Assembly (NCBI RefSeq): GCF_946151065.1
Contig: NZ_CAMGZA010000003.1
Span: forward strand, 306,857-370,856
DNA: 64,000 bases
Direction: 5' to 3'
Source of the DNA: Microbacterium sp. Marseille-Q6965
GTDB lineage: Bacteria > Actinomycetota > Actinomycetes > Actinomycetales > Microbacteriaceae
A model generated the notes under the pieces. The model was not told where the DNA came from, did not search any database, and worked only from the letters and a program-made list of their open reading frames with translations. Below, piece by piece: positions 44,157 to 57,163 of this stretch (the first letter of the stretch is position 1; each line of letters starts with the position of its first letter). The translations under genes were made by a program, and so were the position numbers.

Positions 44157-45194
44157 GTGCAGGTGGTCGTTCTCGGCGCCGGACGGATCGGCGCATCGCA
44201 CGCGGCGTCCCTGTCGCGCACGGAGGCCGTGGAGGCCGTCGTCGTCGCGGACGTGGACGTCGATCGCGCGGCCGCGGTCGCGAAGCGGATCCCGCGCGCG
44301 GTCGTGGCGACGGTGGACGAGGCGTTCGGACGCAGGCCCGACGGCATGGTCATCACCACACCCACGTTCACCCACGCCGCCCTCGTGCGACGTGCCGTGC
44401 GGGCAGGGATCGCGGTGTTCTGCGAGAAGCCGATCGCGCAGAGCCTCACCGAGACCGTCCGGCTCGTCTCCGAGCTGTCGGAGTCGCCCACCCCCGTGCA
44501 GATCGGATTCCAAAGGCGCTTCGACGCCGGGTACGCGCAGCTGCGGGCGGCCGTCGCGCGCGGTGACCTCGGCGCGCTGCGCCGCATCCACCTCCTCTCG
44601 TGCGACGCTCGCCCCCCGGCCGACGACTTCATCCGCACCAGCGGCGGCCTGTATCGCGACTGTCACATCCACGACTTCGACGCCGTGCGATGGGTCACCG
44701 GGCGCGCGGTGGTGGCCGTCCACGCCATGGGTGCCGCGCACGGGCCGGGCGCGTTTGCGGAGGTGGACGATGTCGACGAGTCCGTGGCGCTGCTCCGGCT
44801 CGACGGCGACGTGCTCGCCACGGTGCAGGGCTCACGGTGGAACGGCCACGGCTACGACGCGCGCATGGAGGTCGCCGGCACCGAGCGGACGATGGTCGCC
44901 GGGCTGAGTGAGCGCACGCCCCTTCGTCCCGCCGAGCACCCCGACGCCCCGTCCGCGGCGCCGTGGACGACCTTCGCCGAACGATTCGCCGCGGCCTTCG
45001 ACGCCGAGCTGCGGGAGTTCCTCGATGTCGCGCGCGGCCTTCGGCCGAGCCCGTGCACTCCCGGCGACGCCCTCGAAGCGCTGCTCATCGCCGAGGCCGC
45101 CGACCTGTCTCGCCGGGAGTGGCGCACCGTGGCCCTCGCCGAGATCCGCGATCGCGCCGCCGACGAGGCGCGCATCCCCATCCCTTCACCCTGA
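44157..45194 (+). CDS. Gfo/Idh/MocA dehydrogenase, second inositol-dehydrogenase-like enzyme
   Basis: 345 residues. Rossmann VVLGAGRIGASHAAS at the N-terminus, FCEKPIAQS near residue 88 with the catalytic Lys, and GGLYRDCHIHDFDAVRW near 163, closely parallel to the IolG motif. It may oxidise another inositol isomer such as scyllo- or D-chiro-inositol, or a derivative; that is inference. GTG start with GAAGGAGAG. Its promoter carries an iol-type operator, and it precedes an ABC importer by 26 bases. Confidence 0.88.
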   Translation: MQVVVLGAGRIGASHAASLSRTEAVEAVVVADVDVDRAAAVAKRIPRAVVATVDEAFGRRPDGMVITTPTFTHAALVRRAVRAGIAVFCEKPIAQSLTETVRLVSELSESPTPVQIGFQRRFDAGYAQLRAAVARGDLGALRRIHLLSCDARPPADDFIRTSGGLYRDCHIHDFDAVRWVTGRAVVAVHAMGAAHGPGAFAEVDDVDESVALLRLDGDVLATVQGSRWNGHGYDARMEVAGTERTMVAGLSERTPLRPAEHPDAPSAAPWTTFAERFAAAFDAELREFLDVARGLRPSPCTPGDALEALLIAEAADLSRREWRTVALAEIRDRAADEARIPIPSP

Positions 45195-45220
45195 AACCGC
45201 ATCCAACGGAGGAGCAACTC

Positions 45221-46201
45221 ATGAAGATTCGTCGCAGTGGCATCGTGGCCACCGTGGCCGCGCTGGGCATGGTGGCCCTCGCCGGCTGCTCGGGCACCGG
45301 CCAGGACACCGGCGCGGAGGACGGCGGGAGCCAGCCATCCGACGACCTCACCATCGCCGTGGTCAGCCACGGCACCCCGGGCGACACGTTCTGGGATGTC
45401 GTCAAGAGCGGCGCGGAGCAGGCCGGGGCCGACCTCGGGGTGACGGTCACCTACCAGGGCAACGGCGACCCCGTGCAGCAGAGCAACATGATCGACTCCG
45501 CGGTGGCGGACGGCGTCGACGGGCTCGTCGTGTCGATGGCCAACCCCGAGGGGGTGCGGGAGGCCGTCGAGTCGGCCGTCGCGGCGGGCGTGCCGGTGAT
45601 CACCATCAACTCCGGCCTCGAGCAGTCCCGCGAGTACGGTGCGCTGACCCACGTGGGTCAGAGCGAGCGGATCGCCGGCGAGGGAGCGGGCGAGAAGCTC
45701 GCCGAATCGGGGCTCAAGAAGGTCATCTGCGTCATCCACGAGGCAGGCAACGCGGGTTTGGAGGACCGCTGCGCCGGCGCGGCGGCCACGCTCGGAGGCA
45801 GCGTCGAGAATCTGCAGGTCGACATCGCGAACGTGGCCGACGCGCAGAACACGATCAGCAGCAAGCTCCTGGCCGATGATTCCATCGACGGCGTGCTCGC
45901 CCTCAACCCGGCCGTCGCGGTCGCGGCGAGCAAGGCGATCGACGAGGCCGGCAGCTCGGCCGCCCTGGCGACCTTCGACATCTCCAGCGACATCCTCGAC
46001 CTCATCCTCGACGACAAGGTGCTGTTCGCGGTCGATCAGCAGCCGTACTCGCAGGGGTACCTCCCCGTCACCTTCCTCACCCTCATGGCGCGCAACGGCG
46101 ACACGGTGGGAGGCGGACAGCCCGTGTACTCCGGCCCCGGTTTCGTGACCGCGGAGAACGCCGCCGAGGTCGCCGAGTTCGCGTCGAACGGCACGCGCTG
46201 A
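45221..46201 (+). CDS. Sugar-binding lipoprotein, RbsB/inositol-binding type
   Basis: 326 residues. Lipobox LAGC (Cys near 23) then a type 1 periplasmic-binding domain ([38 protein letters not shown]). It likely captures inositol or an inositol isomer. Ribosome site CGGAGGAG before the ATG. The permease gene begins two bases after its stop, so the three importer genes form one unit. Confidence 0.9.
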   Translation: MKIRRSGIVATVAALGMVALAGCSGTGQDTGAEDGGSQPSDDLTIAVVSHGTPGDTFWDVVKSGAEQAGADLGVTVTYQGNGDPVQQSNMIDSAVADGVDGLVVSMANPEGVREAVESAVAAGVPVITINSGLEQSREYGALTHVGQSERIAGEGAGEKLAESGLKKVICVIHEAGNAGLEDRCAGAAATLGGSVENLQVDIANVADAQNTISSKLLADDSIDGVLALNPAVAVAASKAIDEAGSSAALATFDISSDILDLILDDKVLFAVDQQPYSQGYLPVTFLTLMARNGDTVGGGQPVYSGPGFVTAENAAEVAEFASNGTR

Positions 46202-46203
46202 CC

Positions 46204-47241
46204 ATGACCACCACCGATCTCATCACGATCGACGAACGGGTCAGGCGCACCTCGCCCCTCGTCGCCGCGCTGCGCCGCCCGGAGGTCGGCGCAGCGGTGG
46301 CGGCGGTGGCCATCTTCCTGTTCTTCTCGATCGTGACCGACTCCTTCCTCACACCGGCGGGCATCGGCACGTGGCTGTACTCGGCGTCGCTGTTCGGCAT
46401 CATGGCCGTCGCCGTGGCGCTGCTCATGATCGGCGACGAGTTCGACCTCTCGGCGGGCGCGATGACCGGCACGACCGGACTGATGGTCGGGGTGTTCACG
46501 ACGCAGTGGGGCCTGAACGTCTGGGTCGCGATGCTCGTCGCCCTGGCGGTGGCGCTGGCGATCGGCGCGGTCAACGGCATCATGGTGATGCGCACGGGCC
46601 TGCCGAGCTTCATCGTCACCCTCGCGACGTTCTTCATCCTGCAGGGCATCAATCTGGCCGGGACCAAGATGATCACCGGCCAGGTGGCGATCCAGGGCAT
46701 GACGCAGGTGCCCTTCTTCGACACGGTGAAGACGTTCTTCGGGTCGAGCATCGCGGTGTTCGGCATCAACCTGAAGGTGTCGGTGATCTGGTGGATCGTC
46801 ATCACGGCGATCGCCACGTGGATCCTCCTGCGCACGCGCGTCGGCAACTGGATCTTCGCGGTGGGCGGCGCGCAGACGAGCGCGCGCCAGGTGGGCGTGC
46901 CCGTCTTCCGGACGAAGATCGGCCTGTTCATGACGACGGCCGGCGCCGGGTGGCTGGTGGGCATGCTGCAGCTGTTCGACGTCGGCACCGTGCAGGCGAC
47001 GACCGGCGTGGGGCAGGAGTTCATCTACATCATCTGCGCCGTCGTGGGCGGTTGCCTGCTCACGGGCGGCTACGGCTCGGCGATCGGCGCCGCGATCGGG
47101 GCGCTCATCTACGGCATGACGAACCAGGGCGTGATCTTCGCCGGTTGGGACAACAACTGGCTGATGACCTTCCTGGGGGCGATGCTGCTGGCCGCCGTGC
47201 TGGTCAATCTGTACATCCGCAAACGAGCAGGAGCACGCTGA
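46204..47241 (+). CDS. Ribose/inositol-type ABC transporter permease
   Basis: 345 residues with about ten hydrophobic segments, BPD_transp_2 family. Marks: [28 protein letters not shown] near residue 60 and [26 protein letters not shown] near 215, typical of RbsC/XylH permeases. Imports the sugar bound by the preceding protein. Confidence 0.92.
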   Translation: MTTTDLITIDERVRRTSPLVAALRRPEVGAAVAAVAIFLFFSIVTDSFLTPAGIGTWLYSASLFGIMAVAVALLMIGDEFDLSAGAMTGTTGLMVGVFTTQWGLNVWVAMLVALAVALAIGAVNGIMVMRTGLPSFIVTLATFFILQGINLAGTKMITGQVAIQGMTQVPFFDTVKTFFGSSIAVFGINLKVSVIWWIVITAIATWILLRTRVGNWIFAVGGAQTSARQVGVPVFRTKIGLFMTTAGAGWLVGMLQLFDVGTVQATTGVGQEFIYIICAVVGGCLLTGGYGSAIGAAIGALIYGMTNQGVIFAGWDNNWLMTFLGAMLLAAVLVNLYIRKRAGAR

Positions 47242-48032
47242 TGAGCGAGAACGCCGCGACGGCGCCGTACCTCGAGGTGCGCGGGGTCGGCAAACGCTAC
47301 GGATCCATCATCGCGCTGCGAGACGTATCGACGTCGGTCGGCCTGGGTGAGGTGCTGTGCGTGCTCGGCGACAACGGCGCGGGCAAGTCCACCTTCATCA
47401 AGGTGCTCTCCGGGGCCCACCCGCACACCGAGGGCGAGCTGCGCGTCGCCGGCGAGGCGCTGACGTTCTCGAGCCCCCGCGAGGCGCTGGACCGAGGCAT
47501 CGCCACCGTGTATCAGGATCTCGCCGTCGTCCCGCTCATGCCCGTCTGGCGCAACTTCTTCCTCGGCTCCGAGCTCACCACGGGGCGCGGGCCCTTCCGA
47601 AGGCTCGATGTGAAGGCGATGCGCCGGATCACCAAGGAGGAGCTGGCGAAGATGGGCATCGACCTACGCGACGTGGAGCAACCCATCGGCACCCTCTCGG
47701 GCGGCGAGCGGCAGTCGGTCGCCATCGCCCGTGCCGTGTACTTCGGCGCCAAGGTGGTCATCCTCGACGAGCCCACGGCGGCGCTCGGCGTGAAGCAGGC
47801 GGGGGTCGTGCTGAAGTACGTCAACGCCGCACGGGAGCGCGGGCTCGGCGTGGTCTTGATCACGCACAATCCCCATCACGCGCACCTCGTGGGCGATCGC
47901 TTCCTCCTGCTCAAGCGCGGTGCGAGCCTGGGCGAGTATGAGCGCGCCGACATCACCGTCGAGGAGCTGACCGCTCTCATGGCGGGCGGCGCCGAGCTCG
48001 ACGCGCTGGCCCACGAGTTGCAGCGGGCGTAG
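47241..48032 (+). CDS. Sugar ABC transporter ATP-binding protein, single-domain
   Basis: 263 residues, one ABC domain. Walker [10 protein letters not shown] near residue 43, signature LSGGERQ near 153, Walker [12 protein letters not shown] near 171. Most ribose-type importers use a protein with two fused ABC domains of ~500 residues; this is the short FrcA-like form, so it would act as a dimer. ATG overlaps the permease stop by one base. Confidence 0.92.
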   Translation: MSENAATAPYLEVRGVGKRYGSIIALRDVSTSVGLGEVLCVLGDNGAGKSTFIKVLSGAHPHTEGELRVAGEALTFSSPREALDRGIATVYQDLAVVPLMPVWRNFFLGSELTTGRGPFRRLDVKAMRRITKEELAKMGIDLRDVEQPIGTLSGGERQSVAIARAVYFGAKVVILDEPTAALGVKQAGVVLKYVNAARERGLGVVLITHNPHHAHLVGDRFLLLKRGASLGEYERADITVEELTALMAGGAELDALAHELQRA

Positions 48033-48045
48033 TCCCGGTCCGATC

Positions 48046-48085
48046 GAACGGTGCCGGTCCGCGTGGCGGGCCGGCACCGTCGTTC
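48046..48085. terminator. Hairpin after the inositol ABC operon
   Basis: Arms with ACGGTGCCGG and CCGGCACCGT as core, extended by GA/TC outside, around an interior of ~10 bases; 14 bases past the stop. Confidence 0.65.
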
Positions 48086-48109
48086 GTGGGCCTGGCCCGC
48101 GTCGCAAAA

Positions 48110-48130
48110 GTTGAGCTGATTCATATCAAG
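48110..48130. promoter_or_regulatory. dnaK: Second, weaker HAIR element (HspR site)
   Basis: On the minus strand it reads CTTGATA-N7-GCTCAAC, matching the HAIR consensus CTTGAGT-N7-ACTCAAG at ten of fourteen arm positions with the exact N7 spacing. Confidence 0.55.
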
Positions 48131-48135
48131 TTCAT

Positions 48136-50095
<1,960 letters not shown>

Positions 50096-50097
50096 CC

Positions 50098-50712
50098 ATG
50101 GCTGACAAGGACTTCGACGAGAACGACGAGGTCCAGCCTGGCGCCGAGGGGCCGGAGGCGAGCGCTTCCGGCCCCGACGCGCAGGCGGACCAGAACGCCC
50201 AGGCGGGCGAGCCCACGCCGGATGAGGCGCTGACGGTGGACGACATCCTCGGCGCCGAGCAGACGGACGAGGCGGCCGAGGCCGAGCACAGCGACTACGA
50301 GACGCAGCTGCTGCACGACCTCAAGCGGCTGCAGGCGGAGTACGCGAACTACCGCCGCCGCACCGAGGAGCAGCGTCAGCTCGAGATCGACCGGGCCAAG
50401 GGGTCCGTCGCCAAGAGCCTGCTCCCCGTGCTCGACGACCTCGACCGCGCCGCCAAGCACGGCGACCTCGAGGAGGGCAGCGCCTTCGCCATCGTCGCCG
50501 AGAAGATGCGCGGCGTCGCCGAGCGGCTGGGACTGGTGACCTACGGAGCCGCGGGCGACGTGTTCGATCCGCAGCAGCACGAGGCCGTCTTCCAGCAGCC
50601 CACGCCGGGCGCCACCGAGTCGACCGTGCTCGAGGTGGTCGAGGTGGGTTACCGCCTGGGCGACGTGGAGCTGCGGCCGGCGAAGGTCGTGGTCGCCGTG
50701 CCGGCGGAGTAG
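50098..50712 (+). CDS. grpE: Nucleotide exchange factor GrpE
   Basis: 204 residues. Speeds ADP release from DnaK. Acidic, alanine-rich N-terminus (~60 residues), coiled-coil LKRLQAEYANYRRRTEEQRQLEID near residue 75, then the beta head with AVFQQPTPGATESTVLEVVEVGYRLGDVELRPAKVVV. Starts two bases after the dnaK stop. Confidence 0.95.
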   Translation: MADKDFDENDEVQPGAEGPEASASGPDAQADQNAQAGEPTPDEALTVDDILGAEQTDEAAEAEHSDYETQLLHDLKRLQAEYANYRRRTEEQRQLEIDRAKGSVAKSLLPVLDDLDRAAKHGDLEEGSAFAIVAEKMRGVAERLGLVTYGAAGDVFDPQQHEAVFQQPTPGATESTVLEVVEVGYRLGDVELRPAKVVVAVPAE

Positions 50713-50720
50713 GAGGCGCG

Positions 50721-51701
50721 GTGGCCAGTCAGGACTGGTTCGACAAGGACTTCTACAAGGTCCTGGGGGTCTCGAAGGACGTCTCGGACGCCGAGCTGAA
50801 GAAGACCTACCGCAAGTTGGCGCGCCAGTATCACCCCGACTCCAAGCCGGGTGATGCGGCCGCCGAGGCGAAGTTCAAGGAGATCAGCGAGGCGTACGCG
50901 GTGCTGTCCGACCCCGAGCAGCGCCGCGAGTACGACGAGATCCGCGCCATGGGCTCCGGCGCCCGCTTCACGGCGGGCGGGCCCGGCGCGGGCGGCTTCG
51001 AGGACGTCTTCAGCCGGTTCACCACCAACCGCGGATCGGCGGCCGACTTCGACGACATCTTCACGATGTTCAACCAGGGCCGCGGCGGCGGGTTCGGCTC
51101 GGGCCGTTTCGGCCAGTCGGGCGGCGGCTTCTCGGGCTTCGGCACCCCCAGCAAGGGGCAGGATCTGCGCGCCCGCACGACGATCGATTTCGTCACGGCC
51201 GCGAAGGGCGAGACCGTCACGCTGCAGAGCGAGGACGGCAAACCGTTCAAGATCAAGATCCCCGCTGGGGTGGCCGACGGGCAGAAGATCCGCCTGCGCG
51301 GCCGCGGCCGGCCGTCGCCGGACGGCGGCGAGAACGGTGACATCGTGGTGGAGGTGGCGGTGCGGCCGCACCCCGTGTTCACCCGCGACGGTCTCAACCT
51401 GCGGGTGACCGTGCCCGTGACCTTCACGGAGGCCGCGCTCGGCGCCACCATCGAGGTGCCGACGCTCGAGGGCGACGCGGTGCGGTTGCGCGTGACGCCG
51501 GGCACGCCGTCGGGGCGCGTGCTGCGCGTGAAGGGCCGCGGGATCGTCTCGAAGAAGGGCACGGGCGATCTTCTCGCCGAGGTGCAGGTCGTGGTGCCGA
51601 GCCACCTGAGCGAGGCGCAGCGGGAGGCGCTCGAGCGTTTCCACGAGGTGGAGCCGCGCGAGAACCCGCGCGACGACCTGCTGGCGAGGGCGCGCGGCTG
51701 A
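50721..51701 (+). CDS. dnaJ: DnaJ/CbpA-type co-chaperone lacking the zinc-finger region
   Basis: 326 residues. J domain at ~8-75 with the HPD triad in ARQYHPDSKPG, a long Gly/Phe-rich region (~80-150), then the two C-terminal substrate-binding domains (GQDLRARTTIDFVTAAKGETV onward). The four CxxCxGxG repeats of classical DnaJ are absent, so it is structurally type II, like CbpA, although it occupies the dnaJ position of the operon. GTG start eight bases after the grpE stop. Confidence 0.92.
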   Translation: MASQDWFDKDFYKVLGVSKDVSDAELKKTYRKLARQYHPDSKPGDAAAEAKFKEISEAYAVLSDPEQRREYDEIRAMGSGARFTAGGPGAGGFEDVFSRFTTNRGSAADFDDIFTMFNQGRGGGFGSGRFGQSGGGFSGFGTPSKGQDLRARTTIDFVTAAKGETVTLQSEDGKPFKIKIPAGVADGQKIRLRGRGRPSPDGGENGDIVVEVAVRPHPVFTRDGLNLRVTVPVTFTEAALGATIEVPTLEGDAVRLRVTPGTPSGRVLRVKGRGIVSKKGTGDLLAEVQVVVPSHLSEAQREALERFHEVEPRENPRDDLLARARG

Positions 51702-51748
51702 CACGGATCGGCGGGATCATGGAGGACGAGCGAGGAGGTGGACGCCGG

Positions 51749-52183
51749 ATGAGCGACGCGTACGACATCGATGAGGACGCGCCGGTCTTCGCGATCGCGG
51801 TCGCCGCCGAGCTGGCCGGCATGCACCCGCAGACGCTGCGCCAGTACGACCGCATCGGGCTGGTCGTGCCGGGCCGCACGCGCGGCGGGTCGCGCCGCTA
51901 CTCGGCGCGGGACATCGCGCAGCTGCGTGAGGTCGCGCGGCTCTCGGGCGAGGGCATGAGCCTCGCCGCCATCGCCCGCGTGCTCGACCTGGAGGACGAG
52001 GTGCGCGACCTGCGCCGCCGGGTGCGCGACCTCGAGGATCGGCTCGAGGCGGAGCTCGCCTCGCGGCCCGGCGCGCGGGTCTTCGCGGCCGGCGCCTCCG
52101 GCTCCGTCGTCACCCTGCGAGCGGGGACGCGCGTGCGCCGTCGTGCCGAGCTCATGCTCTGGACCCCTCCTCCGCAGCGCTGA
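51749..52183 (+). CDS. hspR: Heat-shock repressor HspR (MerR family)
   Basis: 144 residues. MerR-type helix-turn-helix with the HspR hallmark AAELAGMHPQTLRQYDRIGLVVPGRTRGGSRRYS, then a coiled-coil dimer helix (LDLEDEVRDLRRRVRDLEDRLEAEL). It represses its own operon by binding the HAIR elements upstream of dnaK, with DnaK as co-repressor in studied actinobacteria. Start is uncertain: ATG at 51749 has GAGGAGG ten bases away; an ATG at 51719 in the same frame has no ribosome site. Confidence 0.93.
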   Translation: MSDAYDIDEDAPVFAIAVAAELAGMHPQTLRQYDRIGLVVPGRTRGGSRRYSARDIAQLREVARLSGEGMSLAAIARVLDLEDEVRDLRRRVRDLEDRLEAELASRPGARVFAAGASGSVVTLRAGTRVRRRAELMLWTPPPQR

Positions 52184-52253
52184 GCACCGGCCGCGGCCGA
52201 ATCGTGTCCCGCCGCGGCGTTTGAACCGATCCCTCAGGGGGCATCATTGGGGC

Positions 52254-54401
<2,148 letters not shown>

Positions 54402-54407
54402 GCCGCC

Positions 54408-56975
54408 CTAGGCCAGGGCGGCCAGTCCGAGCTCGGTCGTCGTCGCCAGCAGCGGGTGCCGCGGCACGATGCGCACGGTATAGCCGAACGGTCCGGCGTG
54501 GTCCAGGCGCACCTCGCCGGCGAAGGACGCGCGCCCACCCTCGTACTCCTCGCGCACGGCCAACGGTGCGACCTGCAGCGCGGTGAGCTGGTCGTCGGCG
54601 CCGGCGCGGCCGTACACCAGCTGCACCTCGACGTCACCCGGCGCCAACCCGCCCAGAGCCGCGTACGCCGTGACGGCCAGGGGCGCGCCGACCTCCGCGA
54701 CCTCGTCCACGCCGCTCGACTCCACGTGCTCGACGCGCACGCCCGGCCACGCCTCGCGCACGCGACGCTTCCACGCCGCCAGCTCGACGGCCCCGGCGTC
54801 GTCCTCGTTCAGCGCGCGGGCGGCCGCGGCCGCGGGCACGTAGAGGGCGCCGACGTAGTCGCGCACCATGCGGGAGGCCAGCACCTTCGGGCCCAGCGAG
54901 GCGAGCGTATGGCGCATCATCTCCATCCACCGCACCGGCACACCGTCGGCGTCGCGGTCGTAGAAGCGCGGCGCGATGTCGCGCTCGAGCAACTCGTACA
55001 GCGCGGACGCCTCCAGATCGTCACGCTTGTCGGGCTCGTCCACGCCGTCGGCCGACGGGATCGCCCAGCCGTTCTGCCCGTCGAACCACTCGTCCCACCA
55101 GCCGTCGAGGATCGACAGGTTCAGGCCACCGTTGAGCGCGGCCTTCATGCCGCTCGTGCCGCAGGCCTCGTACGGGCGCAAAGGATTGTTCAGCCACACG
55201 TCGCAACCGGGGTACAGCCGCTGCGCCATCTGAATCCCGTAATCCGGCAGGAACACGATGCGATGGCGCACGTCGGGATCGTCGGCGAAGCGCACGAGCT
55301 GCTGGATCAGGGCCTTGCCGCCGTCGTCGGCGGGGTGCGCCTTGCCGGCGATGACGAGCTGGATCGGCCGGTTCGCGTCGAGCAGCAGCGCCTTCAGCCG
55401 CTGCGGGTCGCGCAGCATGAGGGTGAGCCGCTTGTAGGAGGGCACGCGCCGGGCGAAGCCGATGGTGAGCACATCGGGGGAGAGTGCGTCGTCGATCCAG
55501 CCCAACTCCGCCTCCACCGCGCCGCGGCGCAGCCACGAGCGTCGCACCCGATCCCGGGCGTCGTGCACGAGGCGTTCCCGCATCCGGCGCTTCGCGCTCC
55601 AGATGCGCGCGAACCCGACCGCGTCGAACGCGCGGGCGAGGTCGTCGCCGTCGCCGTCGAGGGCAGCCCCGGTCTCCGACAGCAGGTCGCGGAACTCGCG
55701 GGCCATCCAGGTCGGTGCGTGCACGCCGTTCGTGATCGAGCCGATGGGCACCTCGCCCTCGTCGAAATCGGGCCACAGGCCGTTGAACATCGTGCGGCTG
55801 ACCCGACCGTGCAGCCGCGAGACGCCGTTGGCGCGCTGCCCGAGGCGGAAGCCCATCACCGCCATGTTGAACACGCCGGGATCGCCGCCGTCGTGGTCCT
55901 CCGCGCCCAGCGCCAGCACGCGATCCACCGGCACGCCCTCGAGCACACCGCCCTCCGTGGCGAAGTACTGCTCGATCAGCGCGCGCGGGAAGCGGTCGAT
56001 GCCCGCCGGTACGGGCGTGTGGGTCGTGAACACCGTCGAGGCCCGCGACATCTCGAGCGCCTCGTCGAAGCCGAGGCCGGCGCGGCCGGCCGTCAGCTCG
56101 CGGATGCGCTCGAGGCCCTGGAAACCGGCGTGGCCCTCGTTCGTGTGGTAGACCTCCGGCTCCGGAGCACCCGTGAGGCGGGTGAACACGCGCAGGGCAC
56201 GCACCCCGCCGACACCCAGCAGCAGCTCCTGGCGCAGACGGTGCTCGCCGCCGCCACCGTAGAGCCGGTCGGTGATGTCGGCGTAGTTCTGCGGGTTGGC
56301 GTCCACGGCGGAGTCGAGCAGCAGCAGCGGCACTCGCCCGACCCGCGCGACCCAGATGCGGGCGCGCAGCTCGGGCCCGCCCGGCATCGCGAGCGAGACC
56401 ATCGCCGGCGCGCCGTCGGCCTCGCGCAGCGGCGTGAGGGGCAGCTCATCGGGGTCCAGCACCGGGTACGACTCCTGCTGCCACCCCTCGCGCGAGAGCG
56501 ATTGCGTGAAGTAGCCGTGTCGGTACAGCAGCCCCACCCCCACGGCGGGCACGCCGAGGTCGCTGGCGGCCTTGAGATGGTCACCCGCCAGGATGCCGAG
56601 CCCGCCCGAGTACTGCGGAAGCGCGGCGGCGATACCGAACTCGGGGGAGAAGTACGCGATCGCGCGCGGGCCGCCCGTCACCTCGCGCTGATACCAGAGG
56701 TCGTCGGCGAGGGCGGCGCGCAGATCGGCGCGCACCCGGTCGAGGCGCTGGAGGAACGCCGGGTCGCTCGCCAACTCGTCCAGACGCTCCGCGGCAACGC
56801 CGCCCAGAACGCGCACGGGGTCCTGCGTGGTCTCCCAGAGCCCGGCGTCGACGTGGGCGAACACGTCCTGTGTCTCGCGGTCCCAGCACCACCGCAGGTT
56901 GCCGGCCAGCTCGCCCAGCGCGGCCAGTGGTTCCGGCAGGACGGGCCGGACGGTGAATCGGCGGATCGCGCGCAT
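54408..56975 (-). CDS. glgP: Alpha-glucan (maltodextrin/glycogen) phosphorylase
   Basis: 855 residues, GT35 family, the mycobacterial-type long form with a DUF3417-like N-terminus (LPEPLAALGELAGNLRWCWDRETQDVF). Releases glucose-1-phosphate from glucan ends. Pyridoxal-phosphate lysine in ACGTSGMKAALNGGLNLS near residue 650; phosphate and glucan motifs IAYFSPEFGIAAALPQYSGGLGILAGDHLKAASD near 110 and YHTNEGHAGFQGLERI near 285. The ATG start lies six bases after TACGGT. Divergent from glgE. Confidence 0.93.
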   Translation of the reverse strand: MRAIRRFTVRPVLPEPLAALGELAGNLRWCWDRETQDVFAHVDAGLWETTQDPVRVLGGVAAERLDELASDPAFLQRLDRVRADLRAALADDLWYQREVTGGPRAIAYFSPEFGIAAALPQYSGGLGILAGDHLKAASDLGVPAVGVGLLYRHGYFTQSLSREGWQQESYPVLDPDELPLTPLREADGAPAMVSLAMPGGPELRARIWVARVGRVPLLLLDSAVDANPQNYADITDRLYGGGGEHRLRQELLLGVGGVRALRVFTRLTGAPEPEVYHTNEGHAGFQGLERIRELTAGRAGLGFDEALEMSRASTVFTTHTPVPAGIDRFPRALIEQYFATEGGVLEGVPVDRVLALGAEDHDGGDPGVFNMAVMGFRLGQRANGVSRLHGRVSRTMFNGLWPDFDEGEVPIGSITNGVHAPTWMAREFRDLLSETGAALDGDGDDLARAFDAVGFARIWSAKRRMRERLVHDARDRVRRSWLRRGAVEAELGWIDDALSPDVLTIGFARRVPSYKRLTLMLRDPQRLKALLLDANRPIQLVIAGKAHPADDGGKALIQQLVRFADDPDVRHRIVFLPDYGIQMAQRLYPGCDVWLNNPLRPYEACGTSGMKAALNGGLNLSILDGWWDEWFDGQNGWAIPSADGVDEPDKRDDLEASALYELLERDIAPRFYDRDADGVPVRWMEMMRHTLASLGPKVLASRMVRDYVGALYVPAAAAARALNEDDAGAVELAAWKRRVREAWPGVRVEHVESSGVDEVAEVGAPLAVTAYAALGGLAPGDVEVQLVYGRAGADDQLTALQVAPLAVREEYEGGRASFAGEVRLDHAGPFGYTVRIVPRHPLLATTTELGLAALA

Positions 56976-56981
56976 GCGCCC

Positions 56982-56987
56982 ACCGTA
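56982..56987 (-). promoter_or_regulatory. -10 box TACGGT, leaderless promoter of glgP
   Basis: TANNNT hexamer six bases before the glgP ATG. Confidence 0.5.
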
Positions 56988-57163
56988 GCCCCGCGGGGCA
57001 CCCCTCCGGGTGACGGGTCGTGAACAGTGAACCGGGCGCCGAGCCCCGGGAGCCCGGGCAGCGGATGCCCGGGCAGAACGGCCGTCGCGCACCGGGCTAC
57101 ACCGTCGCGAACGCGCGGCGCAAGAAGCTGGTCGGGCCGGAGGGGATGTGGGAGGTTGGTGCC

